Position numbers and translations under genes: made by a program. Below are positions 42,201-51,880 of a stretch of 52,969 bases of DNA, in pieces (the stretch's first letter is position 1; every line of letters starts with the position of its first letter). The DNA comes from Clostridium yunnanense (GTDB lineage: Bacteria > Bacillota > Clostridia > Clostridiales > Clostridiaceae). The stretch covers positions 1 to 52,969 of the forward strand of contig NZ_JAENHN010000040.1 of NCBI RefSeq assembly GCF_016595795.1, given 5' to 3'. The notes under the pieces are model-generated. The model saw only the letters and a program-made list of their open reading frames with translations, ran no database searches and had not been told where the DNA came from.

Positions 42201-45089
42201 ATGGGGTTTAGTTTTATAAGACCATATCTTCTACTATTTATTCCAATTCTAATAGGAATTATAATATTTTTATCAAAGTATGCAGTTAGAATAAATAAAT
42301 CAAAAAGAAAATGGGCTGTGATTTTAAGAAGTATTGTTATTACTTTAATAATGTTATCTATATGTGGCACTAGCTTTTACTGGAAATTAAATAATAATAC
42401 AACTATATTTTTAATTGATAATTCTGACTCGGTAAATGCAGATAAAGTTTCTTTTGAAACATTTGTGAAAGATGCCGTAAAAGAAAAATCATCTAAGGAC
42501 CAGATTGGAGTGCTTTCTTTTGGAGGAAATACTCAAGTAGAAAGTTTTATTTCTAAGGAATCGAATTTTTCAAGAATTGATGGTAATGTGGATAAAAATT
42601 ATACAGATATTGAAAGTGCTTTAGCATCAGCCATCGCCTTATTTCCAAGTAATTCGAATAAAAGAATTGTATTACTTTCAGATGGAGATGAAAATCAAGG
42701 TGATTTAAATAAAATAATGCCATCTATAAAGCAGCAGGGGATAGAACTTGAATACTACAAAAAAGAGAAAGATAAATCAGAAGAAATAGCTGTTCAAAGT
42801 ATCTCTGTGCCTGAAAAACTAGTATTAGATGAAGAATTTAATCTGTCAGTTAATATACAAAGCACTACAGATACTAATGCAAAATTATCGTTATTTAATG
42901 GTAGAGAAAAGGTTGGAGAGCAAAGCGTTCATTTAACTAAGGGTATAAATAAATATGTATTTAGGGATAAAGCCACTACTGGAGGCTTCAAGGGATATAA
43001 AGTAACGGTAGAAGCAGATAAAGACAAGGAGCTAAAAAATAACGAAGCATCAGCCTTTACCATGATTACTTCAAAACCTAAGATTCTTATAATAGATGGT
43101 GGTGAAAATGAGGCTGGTGAACTTACTAAGATGCTTACAGCATCTTCACTAGATTTCACTGTAGTAAATGCAAAGTCAGCTCCAAGAAGTCTTCAGGAGA
43201 TGACAACTTACAAGAGTATAATAACCTGTAATGTATCAGCTGATGATCTCAATGAAGGGTTTATGAATTCCTTAGAAAGTTATGTAAAAGACTTTGGAGG
43301 GGGCTTTATAGCTACTGGTGGAGATAACTCTTTTGCTTTAGGGGGATATTCTAAGACCTCTCTTGAAAAGGTATTGCCAGTGTATATGGACATGAGAGGG
43401 AAAAAAGAAATTCCTAAAATGGCCATGATGCTGATAATTGATAAATCAGGAAGTATGACAGAAGGACTGGCTGGAGTAAGCAAGGTTGACATGGCAAAGG
43501 AAGCTGCTATTAGAAGTCTTGATTCCTTAAGAACAGGAAAAGATGAGATTGGAGTTCTTACCTTCGATGGAGAATATAGTTGGGCGGTAAAAAGAGGAGT
43601 TATAAATGATTCTAAAAAGATAGAGGATGATATAGGAAGTATACGTGCTGGAGGAGGCACTAGTATACTTCCAGCACTTGAGGCTGGTTATAAATCATTA
43701 AAAGAAAGCGATGCAAAAATAAAACATATAATTCTTTTGACAGATGGGCAAGCAGAAAGAACAGGATATGACAATTTGTTAAAGGATATAAATAAGGATA
43801 ATATAACTGTTTCAACAGTAGCAGTAGGAAGAGATGCAGATAAGAATCTTCTTAAAGGTATTGCAGACTTTTGTGGAGGTAGATCCTATGTTACTGATGA
43901 GTACACTAATATACCTAGAATATTTTCAAAAGAAACCTTTATGGCTGCAAGAATGTACCTAAATAATAGAGAATTTACACCTAAGATAAGTACTGAGCAC
44001 AGTATCATAAGTGGAGTAGCTGATGGAGGGCTACCATCTCTTTTAGGGTACATAGGTTCATCTCAAAAAGAAACTGCGAGAATGATATTGAAGAGTGATG
44101 AAGATGATCCGATTTTGACAGTTTGGCAGTATGGACTTGGAAAAGCGGTAGCTTGGAATTCAGATATATCAGGTAAGTGGAGTGCAAACTATATAGGATG
44201 GGGAAAAAACTTAAAGTTATGGCAGAACATAATTAATTTTTCTATAGAGAATTATAATGATGAAGATGTATCTATGGAAGTGAGTAATGATGGCAATGGA
44301 GCAAAGGTTGTCTTAAAAGATAAGAAGAATCAAGGCGAAGTTGATACCACTGCAACTATTGTTAATCCTCAAGGTGAAAGTAAAGATATAAAGTTATATC
44401 CTACAGCTCCAGGAGAATACACCGGAAACTTTCAGACAAAAGAAGATGGAGTATATATGATAAGCGCAAAGCAAAGCAAAAGTGGAGAAACCTTAAGTTC
44501 GGTAAACTCAGGATACGCTAGGCAGTATTCTCCAGAATATAAGATAAGAGAAGAGGGCAATAAAACTGATAAAATCATTACTGAAAATGGAGGGAAGATA
44601 ATAAAAACCTCCGAAGAAGTTTTTAGTACTGAAATTATAAAGAAAAAAGGCCAAAGAGATTTAAGTGTATTTTTACTAGCACTAGCACTAATAATTTTGA
44701 TGTTTGATATTGCTTTAAGAAGGTTGAATTTGAATTTATCTAAGATTAAGTTGTTTATAGATAAGTTATTTAAAGCTTTAACTTCAAATAGGATTAAGTT
44801 TAACAAAACTAACAAGTTAAAAAACTTAGGTTCAGTAGTTGCTGGTAGTGATAAAGATACTGATCTAAAGGAGATGAGTGTAAATAAAAGCACTCATAAG
44901 AATAATAGGAGTAATATTGATGGAGCAAACAAACCTGAAACTTATAATAATGAATTCATTGACTTAAATCCTCCAAAAGCTAGTGAGGTCAAGAAAGTTC
45001 TAGAAGATAATAAAGAGAAGATAGATGAGAACAAATCTTCAACTTTAAATACCTCGCAACTGTTAAAAAATAAAAGATTTAAAAAATAG
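42201..45089 (+). CDS. Large VWA/GATase-like membrane protein (operon gene 8)
   Basis: A 962-aa protein: two N-terminal spans (about 7-24 and 38-60); a first VWA-like domain with DNSDS (near 73); a beta sandwich; a GATase1-like domain (about 295-400, YVKDFGGGFIATGGDNSFAL); a second VWA domain with a perfect MIDAS DKSGSM (near 414) and LLTDGQ; another beta domain; a C-terminal span (about 822-840); and a ~120-residue basic cytoplasmic tail. Two VWA domains with an intervening GATase-like fold recall YegL/Bat-type proteins. GAGGAGG precedes ATG 42201. It closes the operon. The long basic tail is unusual and could contact MoxR or nucleic acid. Confidence 0.9.
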   Translation: MGFSFIRPYLLLFIPILIGIIIFLSKYAVRINKSKRKWAVILRSIVITLIMLSICGTSFYWKLNNNTTIFLIDNSDSVNADKVSFETFVKDAVKEKSSKDQIGVLSFGGNTQVESFISKESNFSRIDGNVDKNYTDIESALASAIALFPSNSNKRIVLLSDGDENQGDLNKIMPSIKQQGIELEYYKKEKDKSEEIAVQSISVPEKLVLDEEFNLSVNIQSTTDTNAKLSLFNGREKVGEQSVHLTKGINKYVFRDKATTGGFKGYKVTVEADKDKELKNNEASAFTMITSKPKILIIDGGENEAGELTKMLTASSLDFTVVNAKSAPRSLQEMTTYKSIITCNVSADDLNEGFMNSLESYVKDFGGGFIATGGDNSFALGGYSKTSLEKVLPVYMDMRGKKEIPKMAMMLIIDKSGSMTEGLAGVSKVDMAKEAAIRSLDSLRTGKDEIGVLTFDGEYSWAVKRGVINDSKKIEDDIGSIRAGGGTSILPALEAGYKSLKESDAKIKHIILLTDGQAERTGYDNLLKDINKDNITVSTVAVGRDADKNLLKGIADFCGGRSYVTDEYTNIPRIFSKETFMAARMYLNNREFTPKISTEHSIISGVADGGLPSLLGYIGSSQKETARMILKSDEDDPILTVWQYGLGKAVAWNSDISGKWSANYIGWGKNLKLWQNIINFSIENYNDEDVSMEVSNDGNGAKVVLKDKKNQGEVDTTATIVNPQGESKDIKLYPTAPGEYTGNFQTKEDGVYMISAKQSKSGETLSSVNSGYARQYSPEYKIREEGNKTDKIITENGGKIIKTSEEVFSTEIIKKKGQRDLSVFLLALALIILMFDIALRRLNLNLSKIKLFIDKLFKALTSNRIKFNKTNKLKNLGSVVAGSDKDTDLKEMSVNKSTHKNNRSNIDGANKPETYNNEFIDLNPPKASEVKKVLEDNKEKIDENKSSTLNTSQLLKNKRFKK

Positions 45090-45130
45090 ATTATATGTAA
45101 TAATTCAAACAATAGAAATGGTAAGAGTAA

Positions 45131-45178
45131 TAAACTAATGGCCATCATAGAAACAACTTCTATGATGGCTGGTTTATT
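45131..45178 (+). terminator. Terminator-like hairpin closing the eight-gene operon
   Basis: Stem GCCATCATAGAA (45141-45152) with TTCTATGATGGC (45158-45169), extended outward by AAAC/GTTT-type pairs, followed by TTTATTAT. Confidence 0.78.
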
Positions 45179-45219
45179 ATATAGATCAATATTTAGTTTT
45201 TATTATATTTTTTATGTTA

Positions 45220-45248
45220 TTGACAAAATATGAGCAGATGTGTATAAT
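45220..45248 (+). promoter_or_regulatory. Promoter of tRNA-Phe
   Basis: TTGACA (45220-45225) and TATAAT (45243-45248) with 17-bp spacing, perfect consensus, 18 bases before the tRNA. Confidence 0.9.
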
Positions 45249-45265
45249 TTATAAATGTGAGTTAT

Positions 45266-45340
<75 letters not shown>

Positions 45341-45341
<1 letters not shown>

Positions 45342-45376
45342 AACCTTTAATAACTAAAGTTATTAAAGGTTTTTTT
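45341..45376 (+). terminator. Intrinsic terminator of tRNA-Phe
   Basis: Perfect 14-bp stem AAACCTTTAATAAC / GTTATTAAAGGTTT with loop TAAA and a run of T residues, starting at the tRNA CCA end. Confidence 0.95.
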
Positions 45377-45627
45377 GTATAGAAAGATATAAAATTTTTA
45401 TGTCCATTAAACCTAGGTATTTCAATATGATTAGAAGCTTTTTATGATTATATAGTAAGAAATAAAACTTATTCACCTGTCTATTTTTCTACAAATACAT
45501 TATTTTAACTAAATCTTAATATTACTTTAAGTTTTTTGAAAGAATTTCTTAATAAATTGGTATTATAATTAGAAGTAAGATATAAAACTTTTCATTATAA
45601 CCTATAATTTATTAAGGAGTTGCTGTT

Positions 45628-45855
45628 ATGTTAGATAAACTAAGTTTAACTGATAAAGAAAATGATTTGCTTGCAAAAGGGATAGCTATTGGTGCAGGTG
45701 TTGGTATAGTAGCGGGTGCACTATTAAATTATGTAACTTTAGGATTTGCAGCCGGCGGTGTTGTCGGAATATTAGTTTCATTGACTTACTCGTTTTATTT
45801 ACGAGTGAGAAAAAAAGCTTTTATAGAAGGTAAACAGACATCTATCAAAAGATAA
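45628..45855 (+). CDS. Small membrane protein, 75 aa
   Basis: ATG 45628 behind AAGGAG. Two adjacent hydrophobic segments (about 17-37 and 39-60) with glycine zippers (GIAIGAGVGIVAGA, GFAAGGVVGI), a charged N-terminus and a basic tail (RVRKKAFIEGKQTSIKR). Glycine-zipper proteins of this size oligomerise in membranes; no specific family was recognised. It has its own terminator and an A/T-rich promoter region with TATAAT at 45564-45569. Confidence 0.75.
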   Translation: MLDKLSLTDKENDLLAKGIAIGAGVGIVAGALLNYVTLGFAAGGVVGILVSLTYSFYLRVRKKAFIEGKQTSIKR

Positions 45856-45984
45856 TTTAACGACGTGCATACTTAATAGTTTAATAAGGAACTCTATAGG
45901 ATAAAGACGTGGGATGTTATGAAAAGAGAATGAATAGTAAATTAGAAATGTATAATATGAGAATAAACTTAGTTTTAAGTTAAG

Positions 45985-46022
45985 AAGGACTGAATTGTTT
46001 GATATAATTCAGTCCTTTTATT
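45985..46022. terminator. Bidirectional terminator before ung
   Basis: Stem AAGGACTGAATT (45985-45996) with AATTCAGTCCTT (46006-46017), then TTTATTT. Confidence 0.88.
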
Positions 46023-46080
46023 TCTGTAAAGGAAAGTATAAAGTTTTTATATTGATTTAATCTAGATATTTCAATGTAGT

Positions 46081-46758
46081 TTATATGTTCTCTATCTGCC
46101 AATCGATAGGAGTTTTACCTGTAGACTCAAGAAACTTATTTGTCTTAGAAAAAGGTTTACTGCCAAAAAAGCCTCTTGAAGCAGATAATGGACTTGGATG
46201 TACTGACTTGATTATGTAGTGCCAACCATTTGTTATTAGCTTTTCCTTTGATATAGCATTGTTTCCCCAAAGTATAAATACTATAGGATCCTTTCTTTCA
46301 TTTAATAAAGATATTATTTTATCAGTGAAAATCTCCCAACCAATACTCTTATGAGAGTTTGCTTCACTAGCCACTACAGTAAGAGATGTATTTAAGAGCA
46401 AAACTCCTTGATCCGCCCATTTTTTTAAGTATCCATTATTAGGTATGTAGCAACCTAGATCATCTTTTAATTCTTTGTACATATTTAGAAGTGATGGAGG
46501 GATTTTTACTCCAGGTTTCACAGAAAAGCTTAATCCATGAGCTTGATTAGGTCCGTGATAAGGGTCTTGGCCAAGTATAACTACCTTAACATCACTATAG
46601 GAAGTATAATGCAAAGCATTAAAGATATCATATTTATCTGGAAAGATTGTTTTCTTTTCATATTCGGAAACTAAAAATTTTCTCAATTTAAGGTAGTATT
46701 CCTTTTCGAATTCGTTCTTTAATAAACTATCCCATTCATTTTTAAAATTAACAGACAT
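46081..46758 (-). CDS. ung: Uracil-DNA glycosylase, family 1
   Basis: A 225-aa UNG that removes uracil from DNA in base excision repair. The water-activating loop is [18 protein letters not shown] (from residue 63, catalytic Asp65), the uracil-binding Asn lies in LLNTSLTV, and the minor-groove loop is [10 protein letters not shown] with the catalytic His. Length and motif spacing are normal. The start (46758, minus) has GAGGTGA upstream. It is transcribed alone, convergent with the 75-aa membrane protein gene. Confidence 0.97.
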   Translation of the reverse strand: MSVNFKNEWDSLLKNEFEKEYYLKLRKFLVSEYEKKTIFPDKYDIFNALHYTSYSDVKVVILGQDPYHGPNQAHGLSFSVKPGVKIPPSLLNMYKELKDDLGCYIPNNGYLKKWADQGVLLLNTSLTVVASEANSHKSIGWEIFTDKIISLLNERKDPIVFILWGNNAISKEKLITNGWHYIIKSVHPSPLSASRGFFGSKPFSKTNKFLESTGKTPIDWQIENI

Positions 46759-47019
46759 TAAGTTTTCACCTCATTTTATATAAAATTATTATGAGTCTAA
46801 ATATACTAATGATTTTTAATAAATACAAATTTTAAAATAGGTTGAAATATGAACTTATTAAATAAGTATATTTATATTATTATATCAAATTTTCATAAAA
46901 TAAATAAAAATAATATCTTACATATAACTTAAGGGCAGTATTAATAAAGAATATGAAAAAAAGGATGTTTGATTGTGATAATCTCATATTATATTTACTA
47001 GTTGGTAAAAATAAAATAG
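46759..47019. other. Divergent intergenic region between ung and the LDH-like gene
   Basis: About 260 AT-rich bases with no gene; it must hold the ung promoter on the minus strand, but no convincing consensus was picked out. Confidence 0.4.
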
Positions 47020-47049
47020 TTGAAGTGTATTTTACGGAAAAGATATAAT
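47020..47049 (+). promoter_or_regulatory. Candidate promoter of the LDH-like gene
   Basis: TTGAAG (47020-47025) and TATAAT (47044-47049) with 18-bp spacing; the ribosome binding site AAGGGGG and ATG 47088 follow. Confidence 0.6.
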
Positions 47050-47087
47050 TTATATTGAAATGTAAAAATTGTTAAGGGGGCTTTAAA

Positions 47088-48041
47088 ATGGCAATCAAAC
47101 CAAGGAAAGTAGCTATTGTAGGAACAGGTCTTGTAGGTTCAAGTTGTGCATTTAGTTTAGTAAACCAAGGTGTATGCGAAGAAGTACTAATGATAGACCT
47201 AAATGAAGAAAAAGCGCTAGGTGAAGCGATGGATTTAACTCATGCAGTTGAATATCTTCCTAAAAGAACAAAAATATATCAAGGAGGATATGATCAATGT
47301 GGGGATGCAGATGTAGTAATAATAACAGCAGGGGCGCCACCTAAGATAGGACAAAGTAGAATAGATACCCTAGAGATTAGTGCTAAGATATGTAATAGCA
47401 TTGTTGAACCAATAATGAAGTCTGGATTTGATGGGTTTTTCATAATAGTATCTAATCCTGTAGATATTATAACTTATCATGTTTGGAAGATATCAGGATT
47501 ACCAAGAAACAAAGTTATGGGAACAGGTACTTCTGTAGATAGTGCTAGACTTAAGACGATGATTTCTGAATACTTGGATGTAGATCCAAGATCAGTGCAA
47601 GGATATGCTATGGGAGAGCACGGAGATGCTCAAATGATACCATGGTCACATGTTTATGTTGGCGGTAAACCATTCCTAAAAATAATGGAAGATCATCCGG
47701 ATACTTATGGCAAATTAAATTTAGATGAAATTGAATATAGAGTTTCCCAAGAAGGTTGGGCAGTTTTTAATAGAAAAGGTGGAAGTACCTATTATGGTAT
47801 ATCTTCTGCTGCGGTAGGGATAATAAAATCAATATTATTTGATGAACACAGTATAATACCGGTATCAGCAATATTAGATGGTGAATATGGTGAATACAAT
47901 GTTGCATCTGGAGTACCAGCCATTATTAATGCTGAAGGTGTAAAAGATATAGTACAAATAAATATGACAGAGCAAGAAAAGTTGAAATTTAAGAAAGCTA
48001 ATGAATCTTTAAGAGGATATATTGCAAGATTAGGACATTAG
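47088..48041 (+). CDS. ldh: L-lactate dehydrogenase-like NAD-dependent 2-hydroxyacid dehydrogenase
   Basis: A 317-aa member of the LDH/MDH family. The NAD site is GTGLVGSSCAF with Asp37 for the adenosine ribose, so it uses NAD rather than NADP. Catalytic residues are all present: Arg91 (SRID), Asp151 and Arg154 (SVDSARL), His178 (GEHGD). The residue that separates LDH (Gln) from MDH (Arg), two places after GA in the mobile loop, is Pro85 in GAPPKIGQSR. Substrate choice is therefore uncertain: lactate is likely, but a bulkier 2-ketoacid is possible. Own promoter; the following hairpin serves as terminator. Confidence 0.85.
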   Translation: MAIKPRKVAIVGTGLVGSSCAFSLVNQGVCEEVLMIDLNEEKALGEAMDLTHAVEYLPKRTKIYQGGYDQCGDADVVIITAGAPPKIGQSRIDTLEISAKICNSIVEPIMKSGFDGFFIIVSNPVDIITYHVWKISGLPRNKVMGTGTSVDSARLKTMISEYLDVDPRSVQGYAMGEHGDAQMIPWSHVYVGGKPFLKIMEDHPDTYGKLNLDEIEYRVSQEGWAVFNRKGGSTYYGISSAAVGIIKSILFDEHSIIPVSAILDGEYGEYNVASGVPAIINAEGVKDIVQINMTEQEKLKFKKANESLRGYIARLGH

Positions 48042-48064
48042 AATATATCGGTATTGTTTAAATG

Positions 48065-48102
48065 GGGCTGTTGCACTAAATAATTAGTGCACAGCTCTTT
48101 TT
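48065..48102 (+). terminator. Terminator of the LDH-like gene, related to the hairpin at 52072
   Basis: GGGCTGTTGCACTAA (48065-48079) pairs with TTAGTGCACAGCTC (48084-48097), one bulged T and one G-U, followed by five T residues. The arm sequence and the flank ctctttttgcataa resemble the palindrome at 52072-52101 and its flank, so it may be an insertion sequence end adopted as a terminator. Confidence 0.75.
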
Positions 48103-48104
48103 GC

Positions 48105-48541
48105 ATAATTCTTACTGGATTTATAAGTGTAAAGCTCATTATAAAAATTAATTCCTATTAATATAAGATATTGTGGTGTAGACTAGTTTTTTATGGAGGA
48201 GTTAGATTTAATTGACACCATATTAGATGGAGATAAAAAATAACTTGAGATATTGTTTTTCGGATATTAATACTAGTTTAAATTGGGTCGATAAAATAAG
48301 ATTTTATAGTGGATTTTGTTATAGATGGCAAAGTGCAATGAATATAAAGTTTGTAACATGTAATAAAATGTCGTAATATAGGTTATATTGGAAAAATTAT
48401 CATAATATTTACTAGATATGATACACTTCAGATTACTTATTGAAAGGAGTCGATTTGAAAAATTAGATATTATATTTTAGTCTTTTACAAGTTATAGTAG
48501 ATAACTAATTTATACTTAATGATAACGGTTTAATGGGAAAC
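48105..48541. other. Gene-free leader region of the secreted repeat protein
   Basis: About 440 bases without a credible gene. A strong ribosome binding site (GAAAGGAG, 48440s) is followed by the minimal frame ttg aaa aat tag, similar to the start of the real gene at 48556 (ttgaaagacaat), possibly a decayed duplicate start or a leader signal. Confidence 0.35.
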
Positions 48542-48555
48542 TAGGAGGGGAAGAT

Positions 48556-51500
48556 TTGAAAGACAATAAAATTAGGTTAATTTCAAGATTAATATGTTTT
48601 TTATTTATTTTTAATACTATAGTTATATCAATTCCAGAAAAAGTGGTGCATGCAGCTACTGTTACTTCAAAAACAGTTCTTCAGGATCAGGAGATAATGC
48701 TAACATCAGCTGATTTAGGATATGAAAGATTTGATGCAGTCTGTTTTGAATCTTTACCTGAGAGTGGAGGCGAATTAGCTTTAACCAACAGTAGTATTGA
48801 TATTAGAGCAGGTGATTATTTTACGGAGAACCGAATACATAATGGGGAAGTGAGGTTTAAAGGACTTAAGACAGGTACCTACAGTTTTAATGTAAGATGG
48901 GGAATTATAGATTATTATTATAGAAATTTTATACCTTATACAGAACCAGTAAAGGTTACAATAGAAGTAATAAATAAAGCACCTACAAATCTTAGAATTT
49001 CCAATACTAACGCGCCAGCAGGTTATGAAGGAGTTAGAATAGCGAATCTGTCAGCTGATGATCCATATGATACAGAATCTTTTAGTATTGTTGAAGATTC
49101 ATCAGATTTATTTGAGGCTACTACAGTTGATGGAAGTAAAGGGTTAGGAAATCTAAAGTTTAAAGAAGGAAAGACACTAAGTGTTGGACAAACAGCTACG
49201 GTAACCGTTCGTGCTAGTGATAAAGCTCAAAATTATATAGATAACACCTTTACTATTACAGGTGTTCAGCCAGAAGTGATGCATGCTACATCAAGGCAGC
49301 GTATTGATTTTAAATATACCGGTGATAAAGTTGATAAGATAGATAAGTATATGAATAATGATCAAAATAAAGGTGGCATAGGTTATAAAAATTCATTTCA
49401 ATATGAATCCTACTGGCCATTGGAAGAGAGAATACAGCGAGATGGTGGTATATATAGTGGTGATACACTAGGTTATTATGCTTCAGGTCCTGGCGGGATC
49501 GATACCTTTGCAATAGGTAATAAATATTATGTTGTAGAATTAACAGATACAAGATCAACTAATGCAGATCTTAAAAGTCTTGCTTTAGGTAATAATATTA
49601 GTTTGTCGCCAGAATTCACACCAGAAAACACAAGTTATAAAGCAACTGTGCCCTATAATATCGTAGGTATTGCTGTTTATCCTACAGTATCAGACGACAA
49701 GAGCAATATAAAGATAGATGGTAAGGATAAAAATGAGTATGTAGATTACTATGCTGATTTAAAGGTAGGGACAAATAATGTAAATATTGAAGTTACTTCA
49801 GAAAATGGAACTAAGAAAAATTATACTATCGAAATAACAAGGAAGGAATCTGATAATGCTTATTTAAGAAACATAGTGGTAGATAACTATAATTTATCTC
49901 CGAACTTTAATAGAGAGATAAGTGAATATACAGTTAATGTACCTAGTTCAATTTATTATTTAGAGTATACACCATATTTAGAAGATTTTCATTCAGTTAT
50001 GAAGATAAACGGTTATGAAACCTATGGTTATAATTCAAAGCAAGGGGTATTCTTTAGTGGACAGTCAGAGACTGTTAATATAAATATAACTGCACCTGAT
50101 GGTACTGTAAGAGAGTATAAAATATTATTTCAGGTAATTTCTTTGCCTAAGCATAAAGTAACCTTTGTGTCTAACGGAGATACAGATGTACCAGTTCAAA
50201 ATATAGAAGTAGATCAAAGGGCAAATAAACCATTTGGTGTATACAAAGAAGGATATGATTTTGATAATTGGTACTCAGATGAAGCTTTGACTACTCCATT
50301 TGACTTTAATACTCCGATAACACAAGATATAACTCTTTATGGTAAGTGGAATAAGAAAACAGGTTTTAAAGTTGAAGCTTATGCAATGTTTGGCACTATA
50401 ACTGGGAATAATGAGGTATATAGTTATGGTGATACTGCACAGTTAACAGCTGTTCCTAATAGAGGATATGCTTTTGATAGTTGGTTTGATATAAATGAGA
50501 TGAAAGTTGTTACAAACCCTACATACAGTTTCAAGGTAACTAAGAATAATACCTTATATGCATATTTTACGGAACTCCCAACCTTTAATGTTAAGTTTAT
50601 GTCAAGCAGAGATACGGAAATATCAACACAGAAAGTTCCACAAGGCGATAAGCTAGAAGAGATAACTAACATCGATAAAGAGGGATGTAATTTTGAAGGT
50701 TGGTACTTGGATGAAGGATATGCAGATAAGTTTGATATCAATTCACCAATAGTTAAGGATATGACTCTTTATGGCAAGTGGAGCAAAAAAACAGGATATA
50801 AGGTTAATATTTCTTCAGTAAATGGCAATGTAGATGGAAATATGGATAGTTATACTTATGGAGATTCTGTTAAGCTTTCTGCTATACCAAATAACGGATA
50901 TGAATTTGTAAGTTGGGAAGAAAAGTATACTGGCACTATTATAAGTACGAATAATGTTTATAGTTTCAATATAACTTCAAATAGAGATATAATAGCAAAC
51001 TTTAAGCAGAAAATGCCTAATGTATACACAGTTAAGTTTACGAACGAAAGTGGACAAATACTTTCAGTTCAACAAGTAACAGAAGGAGATAGTGCGGTTC
51101 CGCCACTAAGTCCATCTAAACCAGATAATGATTTTATAGGCTGGGATACTAGCTATACAAATGTTAAGTCTGATTTAACTATAAAACCATTATACAAATT
51201 AAGAAATGTAAAATATAGAATTAATGTGGAAAATGGAACTATATCTAGTGGTATCTTGGACTATAGTTTTGATTCTAAGGTAACAGTAAATGCTAACCAA
51301 GCACCTGAAGGAAAGAGCTTCTCATATTGGATGGTAAATGGTTTAATAGTGAGTTATGAACCTACTTATTCATTTGCAGTAACAGGAAATACAACGATTA
51401 CTGCAGTATACTCAGAAACACCTATTAAGATGTTACCTACATTAACTGAAGATAAAGCTATTGTAAACAAAGACACAAAAAAGATATCCTTTATAAGCCA

Positions 51501-51768
51501 GGTTAATATCCCTACAGGATATACTATGGTAGAATGTGGACTTGTGTTGCTAAAATCTCAGACAGCACCATCGAGTTTAGATTTTAATACTTTAGGAGTT
51601 GTAAGAGCAAAATCAAGCTATCAAAATACTGGTGGACAGTATATGATGAATAAAACCAATGTAGCTTTAGGTGATACTTGGTATGCAAGGGCATATCTAA
51701 TATATAAGGATAACCAAGGAAATGTGTACACTTTATATAGTAATATAGTATCTGCTACTATGGAGTAG
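48556..51768 (+). CDS. Large secreted protein with cadherin-like and InlB-type repeats
   Basis: A 1070-aa exported protein starting at TTG 48556 behind AGGAGGGG, with a signal peptide (hydrophobic 10-25, likely cleavage after VVHA). Order: beta-rich N-terminal region; a cadherin-like segment (about 150-240); two cadherin-like beta-sandwich domains (about 337-430 and 430-525, each ending NGTKKNYTIEITRKE or DGTVREYKILF style); then alternating Flg_new/InlB B-repeats (VTFVSNGDTDVPVQNI with GYDFDNWYSDEALTTPFDF; a second VKFMSSRDTEIS copy; a third diverged copy VKFTNESGQILS) and divergent InlB repeats ending in YAYF or IANF; and a C-terminal ~110-residue domain. No LPXTG or SLH anchor was seen, so it may be released or bound non-covalently. 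Probable surface or matrix adhesin. Confidence 0.88.
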   Translation: MKDNKIRLISRLICFLFIFNTIVISIPEKVVHAATVTSKTVLQDQEIMLTSADLGYERFDAVCFESLPESGGELALTNSSIDIRAGDYFTENRIHNGEVRFKGLKTGTYSFNVRWGIIDYYYRNFIPYTEPVKVTIEVINKAPTNLRISNTNAPAGYEGVRIANLSADDPYDTESFSIVEDSSDLFEATTVDGSKGLGNLKFKEGKTLSVGQTATVTVRASDKAQNYIDNTFTITGVQPEVMHATSRQRIDFKYTGDKVDKIDKYMNNDQNKGGIGYKNSFQYESYWPLEERIQRDGGIYSGDTLGYYASGPGGIDTFAIGNKYYVVELTDTRSTNADLKSLALGNNISLSPEFTPENTSYKATVPYNIVGIAVYPTVSDDKSNIKIDGKDKNEYVDYYADLKVGTNNVNIEVTSENGTKKNYTIEITRKESDNAYLRNIVVDNYNLSPNFNREISEYTVNVPSSIYYLEYTPYLEDFHSVMKINGYETYGYNSKQGVFFSGQSETVNINITAPDGTVREYKILFQVISLPKHKVTFVSNGDTDVPVQNIEVDQRANKPFGVYKEGYDFDNWYSDEALTTPFDFNTPITQDITLYGKWNKKTGFKVEAYAMFGTITGNNEVYSYGDTAQLTAVPNRGYAFDSWFDINEMKVVTNPTYSFKVTKNNTLYAYFTELPTFNVKFMSSRDTEISTQKVPQGDKLEEITNIDKEGCNFEGWYLDEGYADKFDINSPIVKDMTLYGKWSKKTGYKVNISSVNGNVDGNMDSYTYGDSVKLSAIPNNGYEFVSWEEKYTGTIISTNNVYSFNITSNRDIIANFKQKMPNVYTVKFTNESGQILSVQQVTEGDSAVPPLSPSKPDNDFIGWDTSYTNVKSDLTIKPLYKLRNVKYRINVENGTISSGILDYSFDSKVTVNANQAPEGKSFSYWMVNGLIVSYEPTYSFAVTGNTTITAVYSETPIKMLPTLTEDKAIVNKDTKKISFISQVNIPTGYTMVECGLVLLKSQTAPSSLDFNTLGVVRAKSSYQNTGGQYMMNKTNVALGDTWYARAYLIYKDNQGNVYTLYSNIVSATME

Positions 51769-51775
51769 TTAACTA

Positions 51776-51880
51776 TATAGATGAACCACTTCGTAATAAA
51801 ACTTATTATTTTTAAATTCTCTCACCAGAATCCGTGAGAGTTTTAAAAATAGATTGAGGTTCGAAGTGGTACATCTATAG
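51776..51880 (-). repeat. Palindromic dispersed repeat, family 1, copy 2 (inverted)
   Basis: A ~105-bp element, the near-exact reverse complement of the element at 1282-1383: tatagatgtaccacttcg and ctctcacgg ... gtgagag arms are shared. It begins 7 bases behind the stop of the secreted repeat protein, as copy 1 overlaps the merR stop. Its long hairpin may stop transcription. Confidence 0.82.

Noticed and set aside
48193-48243. Start of a sigma-factor-like protein (about 16 codons, MEELDLIDTILDGDKK)
   Set aside because: The frame stops at once and the following sequence shows no sigma domains in any frame; similarity to ECF starts is too short to trust.
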